A DNA stretch of 64,000 nucleotides, from NCBI GenBank assembly GCA_029532625.1, contig JARFXM010000003.1, positions 1,860,001-1,924,000 of the forward strand, written 5' to 3'. Of this stretch, positions 1-12,500 are shown one piece after another. The DNA comes from Lomentospora prolificans (taxonomy: Eukaryota > Ascomycota > Sordariomycetes > Microascales > Microascaceae). Position numbers and translations under genes: made by a program. The notes under the pieces were generated by a model. The model saw only the letters and a list, made by a program, of their open reading frames with translations, was not told where the DNA came from and made no database searches. The number at the start of each line of letters is the position of its first letter. Positions within the stretch are counted from its first letter, which is position 1.

Positions 1-3000
1 ACACGACGGAAGCGATTGGTCTTGTGGTCAATTCTGGCGAGGAGTGCAAGATCCGCATGAACGCTCACAAGAACATCCGAGCGAAGGCACCTGCAATCCA
101 GAGTCTCGTCAATAAGATTGTTCTTTTCCTCGTCTTCTTCGTCGTCATGCTTAGTATCGGCTTGACAATCGGATACTACCGCTGGAGGGCTGGCTTCGAG
201 AAGCTCCTTTGGTACCTAATGGGCGCTAGCCTATCCTTCAAGAACATCTTCATCGCCTTCCTCCTCATGTTTAACACCCTCATTCCGCTCTCCCTTTATA
301 TCAGCCTCGAAATTATCAAACTAGGCCAGCTTTACTTCCTCGGAGACGTCGAGATGTACGATCCCGTCACCAACACACCCATGGTTGCCAACACCATGAC
401 CATTCTCGAGAACCTTGGGCAGGTAAATTACGTCTTTTCTGATAAGACTGGTACCCTTACCGAGAACGTCATGCGCTTCCGTAAGATGTCTGTGGCTGGT
501 ACCGCCTGGCTCCATGACATGGATGTAAAACGCGATGAGGCTGAGAAACAGCGCAAGATCGAAGAGTCTGAGCGCTTGCGGAAGAAAAAGAAAAAGTCAA
601 AGCAGCCAGCTACTAACAGCGCCCCAGAAGGCAAAATTGTCGATGATGATGATGATGATGATGATGCAGTCACCGGTGTTGGCGGTCCCGCCGGACCCCG
701 TGAGAGCATGGCTCTGTCCGATTTGGGATCTCCTCATTCCCCCGTTCCCGGAAGGTATGCGTACTCACACTTCGGAGGGGCGGTTGCGCCGTCTTCTACG
801 TCCATGGCACGCGTAGCCGCCGGCCCCGAGCCTAAGACAGAGGACCTCCTAAGGTACATTCGTGAGCGCCCTAATACCTCCTTCTCGAGGAAGGCGAGGC
901 ACTTTATTATCAGCATGGCGCTCTGCAACACTTGTCTTCCGGAGATCGCAGAGGACGGCGGGATTTCCTACCAGGCTGCGTCTCCTGATGAGCTTGCCCT
1001 TGTTGAGGCTGCCCGCGACTTGGGCTATGAGATGGTTGACCGTCCTGCCGATAGCATCAAATTGAAGTACACCGATCTGGCCACTGGCAACGTTAGCGTT
1101 GAGCAGTTTGAGGTCCTCGACGTCATCGAGTTCACGAGCAAGCGAAAGCGCATGTCCATCATTATTCGAATGCCTGATGGTCGTATCTGCGTCTTCTGCA
1201 AGGGAGCCGACAGCGCCCTCCTTCCCCGACTGAAGCTGAGCGGCCTCGCTATCCAAAAGGCACGCGACGTCGAGATCCAGGCGAATAGGCGCCGCAGCGA
1301 GGAACAGGAGAACGTAATTCGCAGGCGTAGCTTGCACGGTACTCCACGCAACAGCATGGCGCTGAGCCGCTCTTCCATGACCGGTGCTCGCCCGGCACCT
1401 TCCTGGCTCGCTTCCACCACCCGCGCCTCACTAGACTTTAGGCGCAAGTCTCAGGATGTTGGTCGCGATAGTCACGACATTCGCGGCCCCCGTAGGTCGA
1501 TGGGCGACATGGTGGCTAGCCCCATCACAGCTTCTAAGCCCGAGGGCCACTTCACGCCACGACCCAGCCTAACCCTTTCTGCTTACGAGATGCTCGAGAG
1601 CCTTGTGGATGAGTCTGTTGCAGTCAATGAGGGAACTGTCTTTGAGCGCTGTTTCCAGCACACGGATGATTTTGCGACCGACGGCCTGCGCACGCTACTC
1701 TTTGCATACCGATACGTCGAGGAGGACGACTACCGCACGTGGAAGAAGATCTACCACGAAGCGACGACAAGTCTAGTCGACCGACAGCAGAGGATCGAGG
1801 CTGCCGGCGAGCTCATTGAGCAAAAGTTCGACCTCGCGGGAGCCACTGCCATTGAGGATAAGCTGCAGGATGGTGTACCGGAAACGATTGATAAGCTGAG
1901 GCGGGCCAACATCAAAGTCTGGATGCTCACGGGTGACAAGAGGGAGACAGCCATCAACATTGGACACTCAGCGAGAGTGTGCAAGCCATTCTCGGAGATT
2001 TACATCCTCGACGCCAACTTGTCTAATCTTCTCGACACCCTCACGTCGACGCTCACTGAGATCGGGCGCGGCATGGTGCCCCACTCCGTCGTGGTCGTGG
2101 ATGGCCAGACGCTCTCCGACATTGATGACGACAAAACACTCAGCACTCTCTTCTACGACCTTGTCATCCGCGTAGATTCCGTCATTTGCTGCCGTGCTTC
2201 ACCTTCCCAAAAAGCCCAGCTCATCAAGAAGATCCGCCACCGTATCCCCGAGTCAATGACTCTTGCCATTGGCGACGGTGCCAACGATATTGGCATGATT
2301 CTCGCTTCCCATGTCGGTATCGGTATCTCGGGTCGCGAAGGTCTTCAGGCCGCACGTATCGCCGATTACTCGATTGCTCAGTTTCGTTTCCTCCAACGCT
2401 TGCTCTTTGTCCACGGTCGATGGAACTACATTCGCACCAGCAAGTATATTCTTGCCACCTTCTGGAAGGAGATATTTTTCTTCCTGGCGCAAGCGCACTA
2501 TCAGCTATTCACCGGCTATACTGGAACGTCCCTTTTCGAAAACTGGAGTTTGACCGTCTTTAACGGTGTGTTCACCTCGATTCCCGTTATCATTCTTGGC
2601 ATTATCGACCAGGATCTCAGCGCCAAAACACTACTGGCCTTCCCTGAGCTGTACAACTTTGGTCAGCGGTGCAAGGGTTTCAATTACAAGAACTTCATTG
2701 TCTGGGCTGTGCTCGGCGCGCTTGAATCTTGCCTGCTATTCTACATGGTGTGGGCCGTATACAGGAAGATGTTGTTCACGTCGGATACGTCGCTCTTTGC
2801 TATGGGAAATGCGAGCTTCACGGTTGGTGTCATCTTCATCAACGTTAAGCTACTGTAAGTCTGCCCGCCTATTCCCGTCCTCACCCTCCCTCGCGTTTAA
2901 GATGAGCCGTGATATTAATCCGTTCGCAGTGTCCTTGAAATGCATACCAAGAATATCATCACGTTTGCGGGCCTTTTCCTCTCGATTACTGGCTGGTTCA

Positions 3001-3695
3001 TGTGGAACTTGCTTCTCGGCGCTATCTACCCCGATGGCCTCCAGATCTACCAGGTTCCCAACGCGTTTATGCACAACTTTGGCCATACCCTTACCTGGTG
3101 GGCGATCGTCTTGCTTGTTCTACTCAGTCTCATCGTCGTCGAGCTTGTCGTTTCCGCCGTAAGAAGGGTGTACTGGCCCGGTGACTGGGATATCATGCAG
3201 CGGGTCGAGAAGGATGGCAAGGTTGAAGAGATGCGCAGGGAGATTGATGCGGAGATGGGAGACCCTGACAGTATTGAGGTGCTTGGGAGCAACAGCCCGG
3301 TCGAAGGAGGTATGGAAATGCGGGAAATGCGGGAGTCGCGACCCGCAGGCGATTCACTGGCTGTTCCTGGTGCATCAGGTAGCGAGGTGAGGTCCAGTTT
3401 CCAGGAGATGCGCTCGAGCTTCCAAGATAGGCGGCCTAGCTTCCAAGATAAGCGGCCTAGCTTCCAAGATAAGCGGCCTAGCTTCCAAGATAAGCGGCCT
3501 AGCTTCCAAGATAAGCGGCCTAGCTTCCAAGATAAGCGGCCTAGCTTCCAAGATAAGAGGAATAGCTTCCAGGAACGAAGGGCAGATTCGTCGACACACA
3601 GGAGGCCTCGGCAATCTCACGATGAATACGCCAGGCCGTCGTTTACGCCTTTGGGGAGGCAAGGCACCCTGCCTGAAGACGGTGGGGAGAGTTAA
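1..3695 (+). CDS. P4-type phospholipid flippase, Dnf3/DnfD-like (5' truncated)
   Basis: Lipid-translocating P-type ATPase, cut by the window's left edge. The frame is open from base 3; exons are 1-2854 and 2930-3695, joined by a GTAAGT...CAG intron that gives KLL-VLEMH. The phosphorylation motif DKTGTLTENVM lies near base 440, the nucleotide-site motif KGAD near 1200, TGDKRETA near 1930 and the hinge DGANDIG near 2270, followed by the last membrane segments. The residues after the catalytic Asp (RFRKMSVAGTAWLH) and the long disordered inserts in the nucleotide domain resemble Dnf3 more than Dnf1, Drs2 or Neo1; that subclass call is from memory. Dnf3-type flippases work in late secretory membranes with a CDC50-family partner; no partner gene is visible here. 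The C-terminal tail holds nine seven-residue repeats (3390-3578), and an Asp run encoded by GAT repeats lies at 642-665. Confidence 0.9.
3390..3578 (+). repeat. Coding 21-bp minisatellite in the flippase tail
   Basis: Nine 21-bp units encode R-[SPN]-S-F-Q-[DE]-[MRK]. The central six (3432-3557) are identical, each reading RPSFQDK, and the outer three are diverged. Identical central units suggest recent unequal exchange or slippage. Because 21 is a multiple of three, copy-number change keeps the frame. Confidence 0.97.
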
Positions 3696-4774
3696 GAGGT
3701 GTTGAAGAAAGACATCTACACAAGAGATCAACGTGACCCTGACATCAGGTCTCAAACACATTTCATTTTGGCACGGAAACGGGGAGAGAGCCTCGGCCCG
3801 GGGGAAGGCGCCAATATCTGTACATAGTCATTCCTTTTGGAGCCCCTTGTCTCTTCTTGCTCTACATGGCCGGTCTTCAGGGATCAAAAAGGGAACTGGC
3901 CGATCACGGAGTTTTTTTTTTTTTTTTTTTTTTTTTTTCGTTTTTTTTCCCTCTGGCTTGACAAGGGTCTGTTTTACCTGTTCTTTTCTTGCCGATTTCT
4001 ATTTTGGTTTCTGGCGTTTTTCCTTCTCCATGATACCATGATTTGGATTGGGAAGGGGCGGATTGAAAACGAGGCAGAGGCCTGGTCACTTCGGTTATCA
4101 TGGTCGACGTTTGGCCCCTAGAGTATATATGATTGTACAATGCCGAATTTGCACATAACCAAGACATTCTTCCTCATCAAACTCGTACATGCTTTCCCCT
4201 TGCGTTATTGTCCTGGCTTGTGTTATTGGCTTTTCCTTCTGCTAATGCTTTCCATTGCACTATTGCTTCCCTGCAAGACTCGACTTCGCGTCTTGGTGTA
4301 GCATCGATGTGTAACCAGTTCCGCCAACTCTCGCATAGGCCAAGTTTTGATCTGCGTGTAAGTTGGCGAAATGAGAAGCCAAGCTCATGTGTGTTTGCGG
4401 CATCCGAGAGAATTGGGGAGAAGGGAATAACGCCGGGCTGCGAATTATATTAGTTGATATGCGGTTGGGCGGAGGTTGCATGAGAGCCGCTTCCCGCTTC
4501 CGTGGGGGAGCGTTTTCCCGTTTTTGTTTGGTTGGGTGTTATGAACGGACGTGGGAGTTGGGATATCCGAGCGCCCACGGTGTTTCAAGCAAGGAGGCAT
4601 TTCGACAACTCTTATTTCGGTCCCCGTTATCCTCCTCGAAAGTTTGACCTTTTCCATGGCTTGATCTCTTCAATGACTTTAATTTCCAAAACACGCGAGC
4701 GTGGTTGATACACCCGGCGCCTTATTCAAACGACCTGGACCATCTTTGGGGCCTTTGAGGGCGGACGATTAACG
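3696..4774. other. Intergenic: flippase 3' region with long T tract
   Basis: No supported gene. A 27-base T run at 3912-3938, then CG and eight more T, is the main feature. Open frames here are short and shift repeatedly without domain signal. The right part should hold the promoter of the PAQR gene. Confidence 0.7.
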
Positions 4775-6471
4775 ATGCGAATCGGCCAGGAACCCGCGGT
4801 TGTGGTCCGCGAAAATACGACAGACCTGCGCTTCCGCAAAGAAATGACGAAAGCCGCAGTCGAGATCCGCGAGATTGATTTGACCATCCAGACGAGGGAG
4901 GTCGAGATCCCAGCTGGAGATGTCGGCAAGCTGATGCAAGGAAGGCGGAGGAGATTGCTTCTATGGAAGGAATTGCGTGGGTTTCCTACCAAAACTTGCG
5001 GCGATGATGCGAGTATAAGCTAACGCGGGATACAGCGGAATGGCAGCAGTGAGTGGTTTAGCCTTTTAGCTAGGGTGGAAGCGAGGCTGATCTTTGTAGG
5101 CGAGGAAGCGAACACATCCTAGGCGGATACAGGTTCGTGTGCCGCGCGTGGTTCCGCGGTCGAGGATGGATGCGTTGCTAACGGCAGTAGACGGGCTTGC
5201 GGCTCTGTAATGGAGTGCGTCAAGAGCTGGACATATCTCCACAACGAATCGGGTATGCAATGCATGCACCTCTCCATACCTCACACACTCTCTCTCTTCT
5301 TTCCACCAGCCCACTGATGCAGTCCACAGTCAACATCTGGTCCCACCTCATCGGCGCGGTCATCTTCTTCTACCTCCCCTACTACATGTTCACAGTGGCC
5401 ATCCCCCCGCGCTACGCCATAGCGACCACCGAGGACATAGTCGTCTGTTCAGCCTGGTTCCTCGGCGTGGCAATCTGTTTCGTCCTCTCCGTCTGGTCCG
5501 TCTCTCACCTCCCCTTTTGTTCCATTCCCTCTCTCCTCTAGAATCCCCAAAAGCTAAAACAACGAGCCTTTCGGGGCCGTCTATCCTTCCAGCTTCCACA
5601 CACTCATGGCCCACAGCGAAACCCTTTACCAAAAAACTCTCCAGCTCGACTTCCAAGGTGTCCTCATCCTCATGACAGGCTCGACTCTCTCCATGACAAC
5701 CTACACAACCTGCCTCTCCCCAGCCCACCGGCTAGCCCACCACCTCGTCAACCTCACCCTGGGCCTCTCCGCCAGCCTCGCCACCACCAGCCCCGCCCTC
5801 GGCGAGGTCCACCTCGGCCGCTACAGGGCCGTACTCTTCGCTCTCTTTGGCGGAGGTGTCTTCGTCTTGCCTATCTGGTGGGCCTGGCGCGAGGATGCGG
5901 TAGGGCTCGGCGTGCCGTTTACGCTGGGGACCGCCTTCTTCAATGCTTTGGGTATGGGTGCTTATATGATTCGGGTGAGTTCTGGCGGGGTTCGGCCCCC
6001 AAAGTCCCGGCGGATCGCCGTTCTGGCTCTGGCTGTTCTGCCCGCTAGGGAAACAAAGGCTAATCGAGACGCGTTTGGCGCGGAGGATGACGCAGTTTCC
6101 GGAAAAGTGGTGGCCCGGGAGGTTTGATATCTTTGGGGCGAGCCATCAGATTATGCATGTTTGTGTAAGTTGGCAGCACTTTTTTCATTTTGCGATCCCC
6201 TTACCCACCAAGGTCATTGTGCTTCACACCCAAAGCTAGATTCTATACCCCCCGGGTTCCTTGCTGCAATCACCATCACATATGTCTTGCACTGCAATTG
6301 TAGCGTGGAATGAGAGGGAAAAGTGGTTCTTGTCACTGCATTGTGTGTTACGATGGTGTGTGGATGGCTAATTCATGCTAGGTGCTCATTGCGGCGTTTT
6401 CGTACTCGGTTGCTGTGTTTAGGATGTTTGACTACAGACATGGTGAAGGCAAGTGTCCGCTTTACGATTGA
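4775..6471 (+). CDS. PAQR / adiponectin-receptor / hemolysin III family membrane protein
   Basis: I model eight exons: 4775-4976, 5036-5048, 5100-5132, 5191-5252, 5330-5495, 5593-5974, 6096-6164 and 6382-6471, giving about 338 residues. Joined exons produce the family hallmarks in order: LPEWQQ, then HILGGYR, SWTYLHNES-VNIWSHL, CFHTLMAHSE and FDIFGASHQIMHV. The conserved His residues of the HTLMAH and HQIMH motifs are the expected zinc ligands of this seven-helix family. Yeast relatives (Izh proteins) act in zinc and sterol homeostasis; the ligand here is unknown. Exon 2 is only 13 nt. Every junction keeps frame, and introns are 51-217 nt with GT-AG ends, although two donors are weak (GTTCGT, GTCCGT). 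The start is the first ATG in frame with exon 1; an upstream start cannot be excluded. Confidence 0.87.
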
Positions 6472-6780
6472 GGTATTAGAGTTAGGGGCAAGGGGAAGAA
6501 GGGGAAGAAGGGGTTTGAAAACAGGCCACCTTGGGCGTAATTAATCAATCGCCCCTTTGATAGATGCGTCTCATGAAGCTGGCTTCCAAACGGATAGGAA
6601 TGCCTACATAACATGCTTGCCATCCGATCCAACATGATACTAGGGTATAACAACCGATGAAAAAAAAATGGAAAAATTATATATATATACACGCTCATAA
6701 AATCATTATATCAAGCCCTGCTTTCTGTACCCTATGACCCAAAAAAAAGGTTCAAGGCATGGCAGCAAAACAAGCCCACT
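6472..6780. other. Convergent 3' region between PAQR gene and M50-like gene
   Basis: Two genes end towards each other here. The stretch is A/T-rich with a short TA repeat near 6680-6690, and should hold both 3' UTRs. No gene seen. Confidence 0.6.
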
Positions 6781-7708
6781 TTAAATGGTGGGGAGAAACT
6801 TCTTGGAAGCCTCGTTCTGCTCGTCAAAGGTCTGAGGAAAGGCGGCAATACCGGCAACGATACCGGCAACCATGAAGAGGAGGGAGATGATGGACCAGAT
6901 GACACCCCAGCACTGGGAAGAGCCGCCATAGCGCTTGGCGAACTGGCTCGCGTCGGAGGAGTTGACTTTTCTCAGGATGAGGTCGTCGCAAATGTCCCAC
7001 ACACTGTAGAGGGAAGACATGACACCAATAAAGAGCTATATCGGGGTTAGCGACTGCAGATTCTCAAGTAATCCCTAGAAAGAAGAAGAGAAAGAAAAAC
7101 AAAACAACGAAACAGGAGGCATGACTTACCACAACGAACCTCAGCGCCTGCGCATGAGCAATAAACCAGCAAGCGACCAACAACCCAACGGCCAAGCCAA
7201 TGGTCAAGTACGTCAACCAATCCTTCCTAGCCCACCACAGCGTCAAGAGAAAGCAGGCAGCGAGCACGAAGCTGGCGACCTTGCTCGCGATGACGTTGAA
7301 GCCGCAAAAGATGAGCAGGGCGCCGATGAGCGAGGAGCCCAGGTAGCCGGCGGGCAGGGTGATGGCCTGCTTTCCGCCGAGCATGTGGGTGACGCCGCCC
7401 TCGTTGGGGTCGAGGGAGATGGACTTGACGCGGCCTCCGGTGCAGCAGGCGGTGATGGCGTGGCCGAACTCATGGAAGGCGATGACGAGCATCTTGAAGG
7501 GCCAGAGAATCCACTTGACGTAGGGTATGTTCCAGAGAATGGCGATGACGACGACGTAGGCGCCGATGACGCCCAGGGTGACCTTTTGCGTGTCGTTGAC
7601 GGTGAGGTCGCGGCGGTGGAGGGCGGCTCGGGCGACGTGGGGAGCCGCGGCGATGGCAGCGCGGCGGGTTAGGTGGAGGGCGGACGAGAGGTCGGGCGCG
7701 GGAGCCAT
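6781..7708 (-). CDS. M50B-like membrane metallopeptidase
   Basis: Two exons read leftwards, 7708-7130 and 7035-6781, joined by a GTAAGT...ATAG intron, give 277 residues. The metal-binding HEFGHA motif sits near residue 84, followed by CTGGRVKSISLDPNEGGVT and several hydrophobic helices. This fits the peptidase M50B-like family of fungal multi-pass proteins, whose substrates are poorly known. The splice gives LRFVV-LFIGVMSSLYSVWD. M50 enzymes cleave within membranes. The HExxH motif is complete, but I cannot identify the third metal ligand with certainty. The C-terminal exon holds a further hydrophobic stretch and a charged end. The start is the first Met, leading a short Ala/Arg-rich N-terminus. 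Confidence 0.85.
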
Positions 7709-9572
7709 GGTTGCGATTCCGTTGCTTTGTTTCTTGGGACGCGTGTGTTTTGGTCGCAGCGATCGTGACGTCGCTGGCTGGCGATTGTCTGGCTTGCTTT
7801 CGCCTGGGAGAAGAGGAAGCGAGAGGAAGGGGAAAAAGAGAGTCGGGCCGCAGACAAAGTTGGAGGACCAATTTCAGGGTCTAGCTTGGCTTGGAACAGA
7901 CAACGATCGGCAGGAACGAATGAATTAGGCCAGCTGGCAGATGGCTCTTGTATCACGTAGAGTATTGGTGGTCAAAGTCTAAATAGTCACCAGGCCACAC
8001 GCTTGGAATTAACAAAGTGAAGATGAGAAAAGAGGGAAAGGATAGCTGATGTTTCTCCTCCCTCCCCTCTCCTTGCTCTTATCTCTCTTGAATGGCCTGG
8101 GCACCGTTGTTTTGCGGAAAAGCAACGGATGATGGTGATCAGCTCGACGGCCCACGAAGCAATCACAGCTGAGCCCCGCAGGGCTTACGCCAGCGTTGAA
8201 ACGGTACGAAGTACTGGTACTTTTGCATCGCCTGGCTGGCTGGCTGACGAGCCCTGGCGAACTTTGGCTGGTCCGGGGAACATGAGCGAAGGGTCAGCGC
8301 TCCAGGTTCTCGATTCAGTGCAACTTCCCCGCTGGCTGGCCAGGCTGTAATATTAATACTTTGCAATACGGAGTCGGAAGGGCGAGTTTCCAGCGCTGCA
8401 CGCCAGCTAATATTATAATAACATTCAGGGGAAAGGCTCTCCCCAGAATCGAGATAAATGCCATGACTGACATTGAGTCGAACCGAACCAGCTTCCAGGC
8501 CGATGAGGTACAGTACATGGACGTGCAGGAAACCGCACCCCACCCCCTGAACAAGCTGGCGCAATTGCCAATCCACTCCATCGAAATCGGAAACGGAAAG
8601 CACAGCCATGACCACGTTAAACAGGAGCCAAAAAGCCAACATCAATGACCCAGTCCCACAGACGTCCAGCCAGGCGATTGAATCCACCAACAGAAGCCAG
8701 GCTGGCTATTATGTGTGTTCGTTCTATTATTAGCCAGCTTAGCCCGTCCCGAGAATCACCTTCGCACACTCGCTAACCAAATCTTATCGCCGAAATCCAA
8801 CCCTTACCGGTGGTGTCCCCACTCACCACCTCCCAAACTCGAAGTCCCGAAGCTCAGTTCACGAACTAATAGTTTACGTGTGGCTCCTAGCTGGCTAGTT
8901 AGCCATCTTCCTAGGGCGCCCCCCGTGTCGCCCATTTTTGAGCCTAGTCGAAATAATATTTACCACATCACCAACCAGAGGGCCACTTGCAAGGCAAAAT
9001 GATAGACCACAGCACGAATGGTAGATACAAACCGATGACCTGATAGAGGAAGAGCACTGCCCAGCGTCGCCTTGGAGAAATTGTCGATCCATTTTCGAGC
9101 AACATGTACTGAGCTTTGCGACGCCGCTATTAGCACTCACAATGCATCGCTCGCCCTGTCTCTCTCCATCTGCCCGGGGCCCCATGACTGATCACGCCCC
9201 GAAACTACATCCCCATCCTCCCCTTTCAAGTAGGTCGCGCGAGATGTTGCCCGTTGATCCTCTAGACTACAGGAACCCAAACCGAGGTTGCCAGAACAGG
9301 GCCGCAGGTCGCCTGGGACGCGAGTGCCAAATTTCATCTCATTGAGGCATGCTAGAGAGGAAACATTCCTACAGAAAGGCGAGCCGCTTGATATAGTCGT
9401 GCGTAACCACCAGCTTGTGACCGTACCACTGTGCCGTATGCTTGAACTGGTGCGCTTGGACGGGCGTCTTCAATAAGGCTATCCCACTACAACAGTAGTG
9501 CAGGAACCAGAGCATTCGTTCTCTCACAGTTACTGCTCATCAGTTTTCTTCTTCATCTCTCGCTCCTCCCAG
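7709..9572. other. Intergenic, no supported gene
   Basis: About 1.9 kb between the M50-like gene and the end of CAND1. The left part must hold the promoter of the M50-like gene. A GGCT/CTGG tetranucleotide run lies near 8232-8246. A 175-codon minus-strand frame at 8163-8690 shows no family signal and is not called. Confidence 0.6.
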
Positions 9573-12500
9573 CTAAACTCTGTTGAGTTCCCGATTCTCT
9601 TCCCGCAGGACCTTTAGCTGGGGCCCAAAGTCTTTGACTACCCACTCCCAGTAGCCATTCCACACCTGGCTCGCTCCAGCACCAGCATTTGACCCGCCAG
9701 ACTTGGCATCTCCCCGGCCCACACCCGATCCCTTGAGCTTTTCTTGAAGCAAGAGTGTAACTCGGAGGATACTCTTGTTCGATTCCGTGTGCTTCTCGAC
9801 ATCTTGCTTCACAGCCCCCTCCTTCAGTTTCATAGAAAGAATAGCCCGGTACGCCTCCGCGATGGAATCAAGGCGCCTCACAGTCTCGTCGGGGTCCATA
9901 ACCGCGAGCTTCGCCACCATGAGGTTGCATAGGGCTCGGATGTCGTTCTCGTCCCGGAGACCTGCCACGACACGGTCGTAAAAGTCAATGTTGTTGATGC
10001 GCGAAAATACGGTCTCCATAAGAGCGTATAGCGTCTCATACGCACTCTGTGAAATAATTTAGCATCGCTCGCACAAGAAGTGCGCCTTGATACGGAATTC
10101 AGCTCACCTTTCGAACTTCTAGCCCGTCATCGACCTTGTGTTTGAACGGTCCCATCATCACCTCCCGGATCAACTCGGGCTTGATTACGGATTCTTGAAG
10201 GACAAACGGCATCAAGTTACCTATATGGGGCAAGATAAGGTCAGGCTTGTTGTGGGCGGCAGAGTTCAAAGTCGTCATAGCGAGTCGACGAATTTCCATG
10301 TCAGAGTCCTGTAGCATGGTATATAGCATATCCACGAGTACGTTTCTCAGAATGCTGTCTAGCGCTTCGTCGCTCTCTGGCAGGGTATACCGGACGGCCT
10401 GCACAGCCATGCCTCGAAGAGCAGAAGATTGGTCTTTGAGGAGGGCCTAGAAGAGAAAAAAAGAAAAGAAAAAGAGTTAGAATCGGCCCGGGCATACGAC
10501 TACGTGACCAGATGCCTACCTGGAGCCGTGGCATGAACCTGTTGCCATCAAGGATGACCAGACGTCCGATACACTCGGCACACGCAATTCTGTTGTCCGC
10601 ATGCTTCGAAGCGTCCAAAAGCCTCTCCCATATCGTATCCAAGTATGGTTCGATTTCGGGCGTCAAGACGGGGAGCTGCTGCAGGACCTCCTTGATCGAC
10701 TGCACCAGGAGGTATTGCATATTGCCCGCACGGCTCATCAATGGAAGAATCACGGGCAAGTACTTGCCGATATTGGTGGATCCAGCTCGGCCAAGAGCAA
10801 CCGCTGCCGCACGGGAAACCCGATCGGGCTCATTGTGGAACTGCTTGAGGAAGAGCTCTGGCGGCAGAGTCGACTGAGAAGCCAGTCTCATACCCGCCTC
10901 ACCTAACACAGCTAGTGCCAAACTGACCCTAATGTCATCGTTCGCGCCGTTTTCGAGCTCTTTAGTAAAGGCGTCAAGGGTAACGCCTGTTGAGTTCCCA
11001 CCAGAGACGAGTAGTGTGCCAATAAGCTGGCCTAAAACGGTCGCGTCTCCCTGGACGCCGACAATCTGCAAAAGGCCACGCATGAGGTCCTTGCCGCTCC
11101 CGCTCACGCCAACATTGGTAACAAAGTAAAGAAGGGGCTCAAGGACTACAGTTGGGGTACCGTTCTTCAAGAAGCTGCAGATGACCTTGGTGAGTTCTGG
11201 AGATAGGACCAAGTCCGCACGCTCGGTAACCAAGACACCGAGAATCATGAGAGCCGGTCCCATAAGATACGCATCGTTGTCAGCAATTACTGGTAGCAGG
11301 CTTGAGACTAGCGTGCTAACAGTGTCTGTCTCCAGTTGACCCTTGCACGCGGGAGACATGACTAGATGCTTCAGAGCCTGTGTGCTCGCGCCACGGAGGC
11401 CACGGTTGGATTTTCGCAATTGGGACGAAAGCTCGAGGGCAACCCCTTGAATCCATTCCTTCTCGAAAGGTGCACTACTAGTGTTGAACGCCGCAACGCT
11501 ATCTATCGCCTTAGCCGAAGCCATCCTGGTGGTTTCGTTCCTCAACCGAGCGAGGAGCACGCCCAACGCAGCTTGTCGGGATTCTGGTGCTAGCAAGGTG
11601 GCGCCATCCGCGCTTGACGTTCTGGAAAGAAGAGTCCCAAGTGCATGAATGGCACGCTGGCGCACCTCTGCGTCGGAGGTGGTCGAGTTTGCTCTGTCCA
11701 TGATGACGTCGAACAGTTTTTGAAGTTCGTCCTTGAATTTTTGCGCGGTTTGGCGTGATCTAGGAGGAGTGATCGTCTTAACGAGCTCTTCTGCTGCCCG
11801 GATAGCCTCACTGGAAATCTTGTAGAACTTGTCATCAACAGCTTTGATCACGCCGGCCACAATCTTGGTGAGGTAAGGGTGGAGTGTACTCGAGGAGTGA
11901 GTCTTGGAGATGTCGCTGATGAGTCGTAGTGTGGCAATGCGTAGAGTAGTGGGTGTAGCTGATGCGTTACCGCCGGACAGTGCTAGCGAAGAAGAACCAC
12001 CAGCACCTGAAGTGACAAGGCAATCCATAATAGGACCCCATATGCCTGCGAAAAATTCGCCAAGGCCGCCCCGCTGGGTATTGACCATATCGTCAAGCAA
12101 GCCAACAATTGCCTGCTTCGTGGGGACTAGTTTGCCCTTGAGCTGCTTAACTGAAGCCTTAATGATAGATGGGGAGAGCCGCGCGAGGTCCGCACGGGGG
12201 CCGACCTGCGGAACTTTCTCTTGGATTGGCGAACCAAGGCCAGCCATGGCGATCTGCGGCCCTCCTACACCGCCTCCGACGCTACTCTGTCGGCGTCGTT
12301 TACGATTCACTGGAAGCGCTCCATGAATGTCATGCTCCTGATCATCAATGAGATCGACTGGTACAACGCCTTCCCCGGTCTTTCGGACTAGCAGCGAGAG
12401 CACCGAGATGACCTCAAGTCGAACATTCTCCTCCCTTTCTTCAAATTTCTTGACAAGAATGGGTCCAGTTCGCTGGTAGAGCACTCCACTCTCCAAGAGA

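Noticed and set aside
7121..7672. 183-codon plus-strand ORF across the M50-like gene
   Set aside because: Antisense of a conserved HEFGH-containing protein; Gly/Asp/Glu-rich translation without a domain.
8163..8690. 175-codon minus-strand ORF in the 8-kb spacer
   Set aside because: No recognisable domain and no splice continuity; composition looks like chance openness around GGCT repeats.
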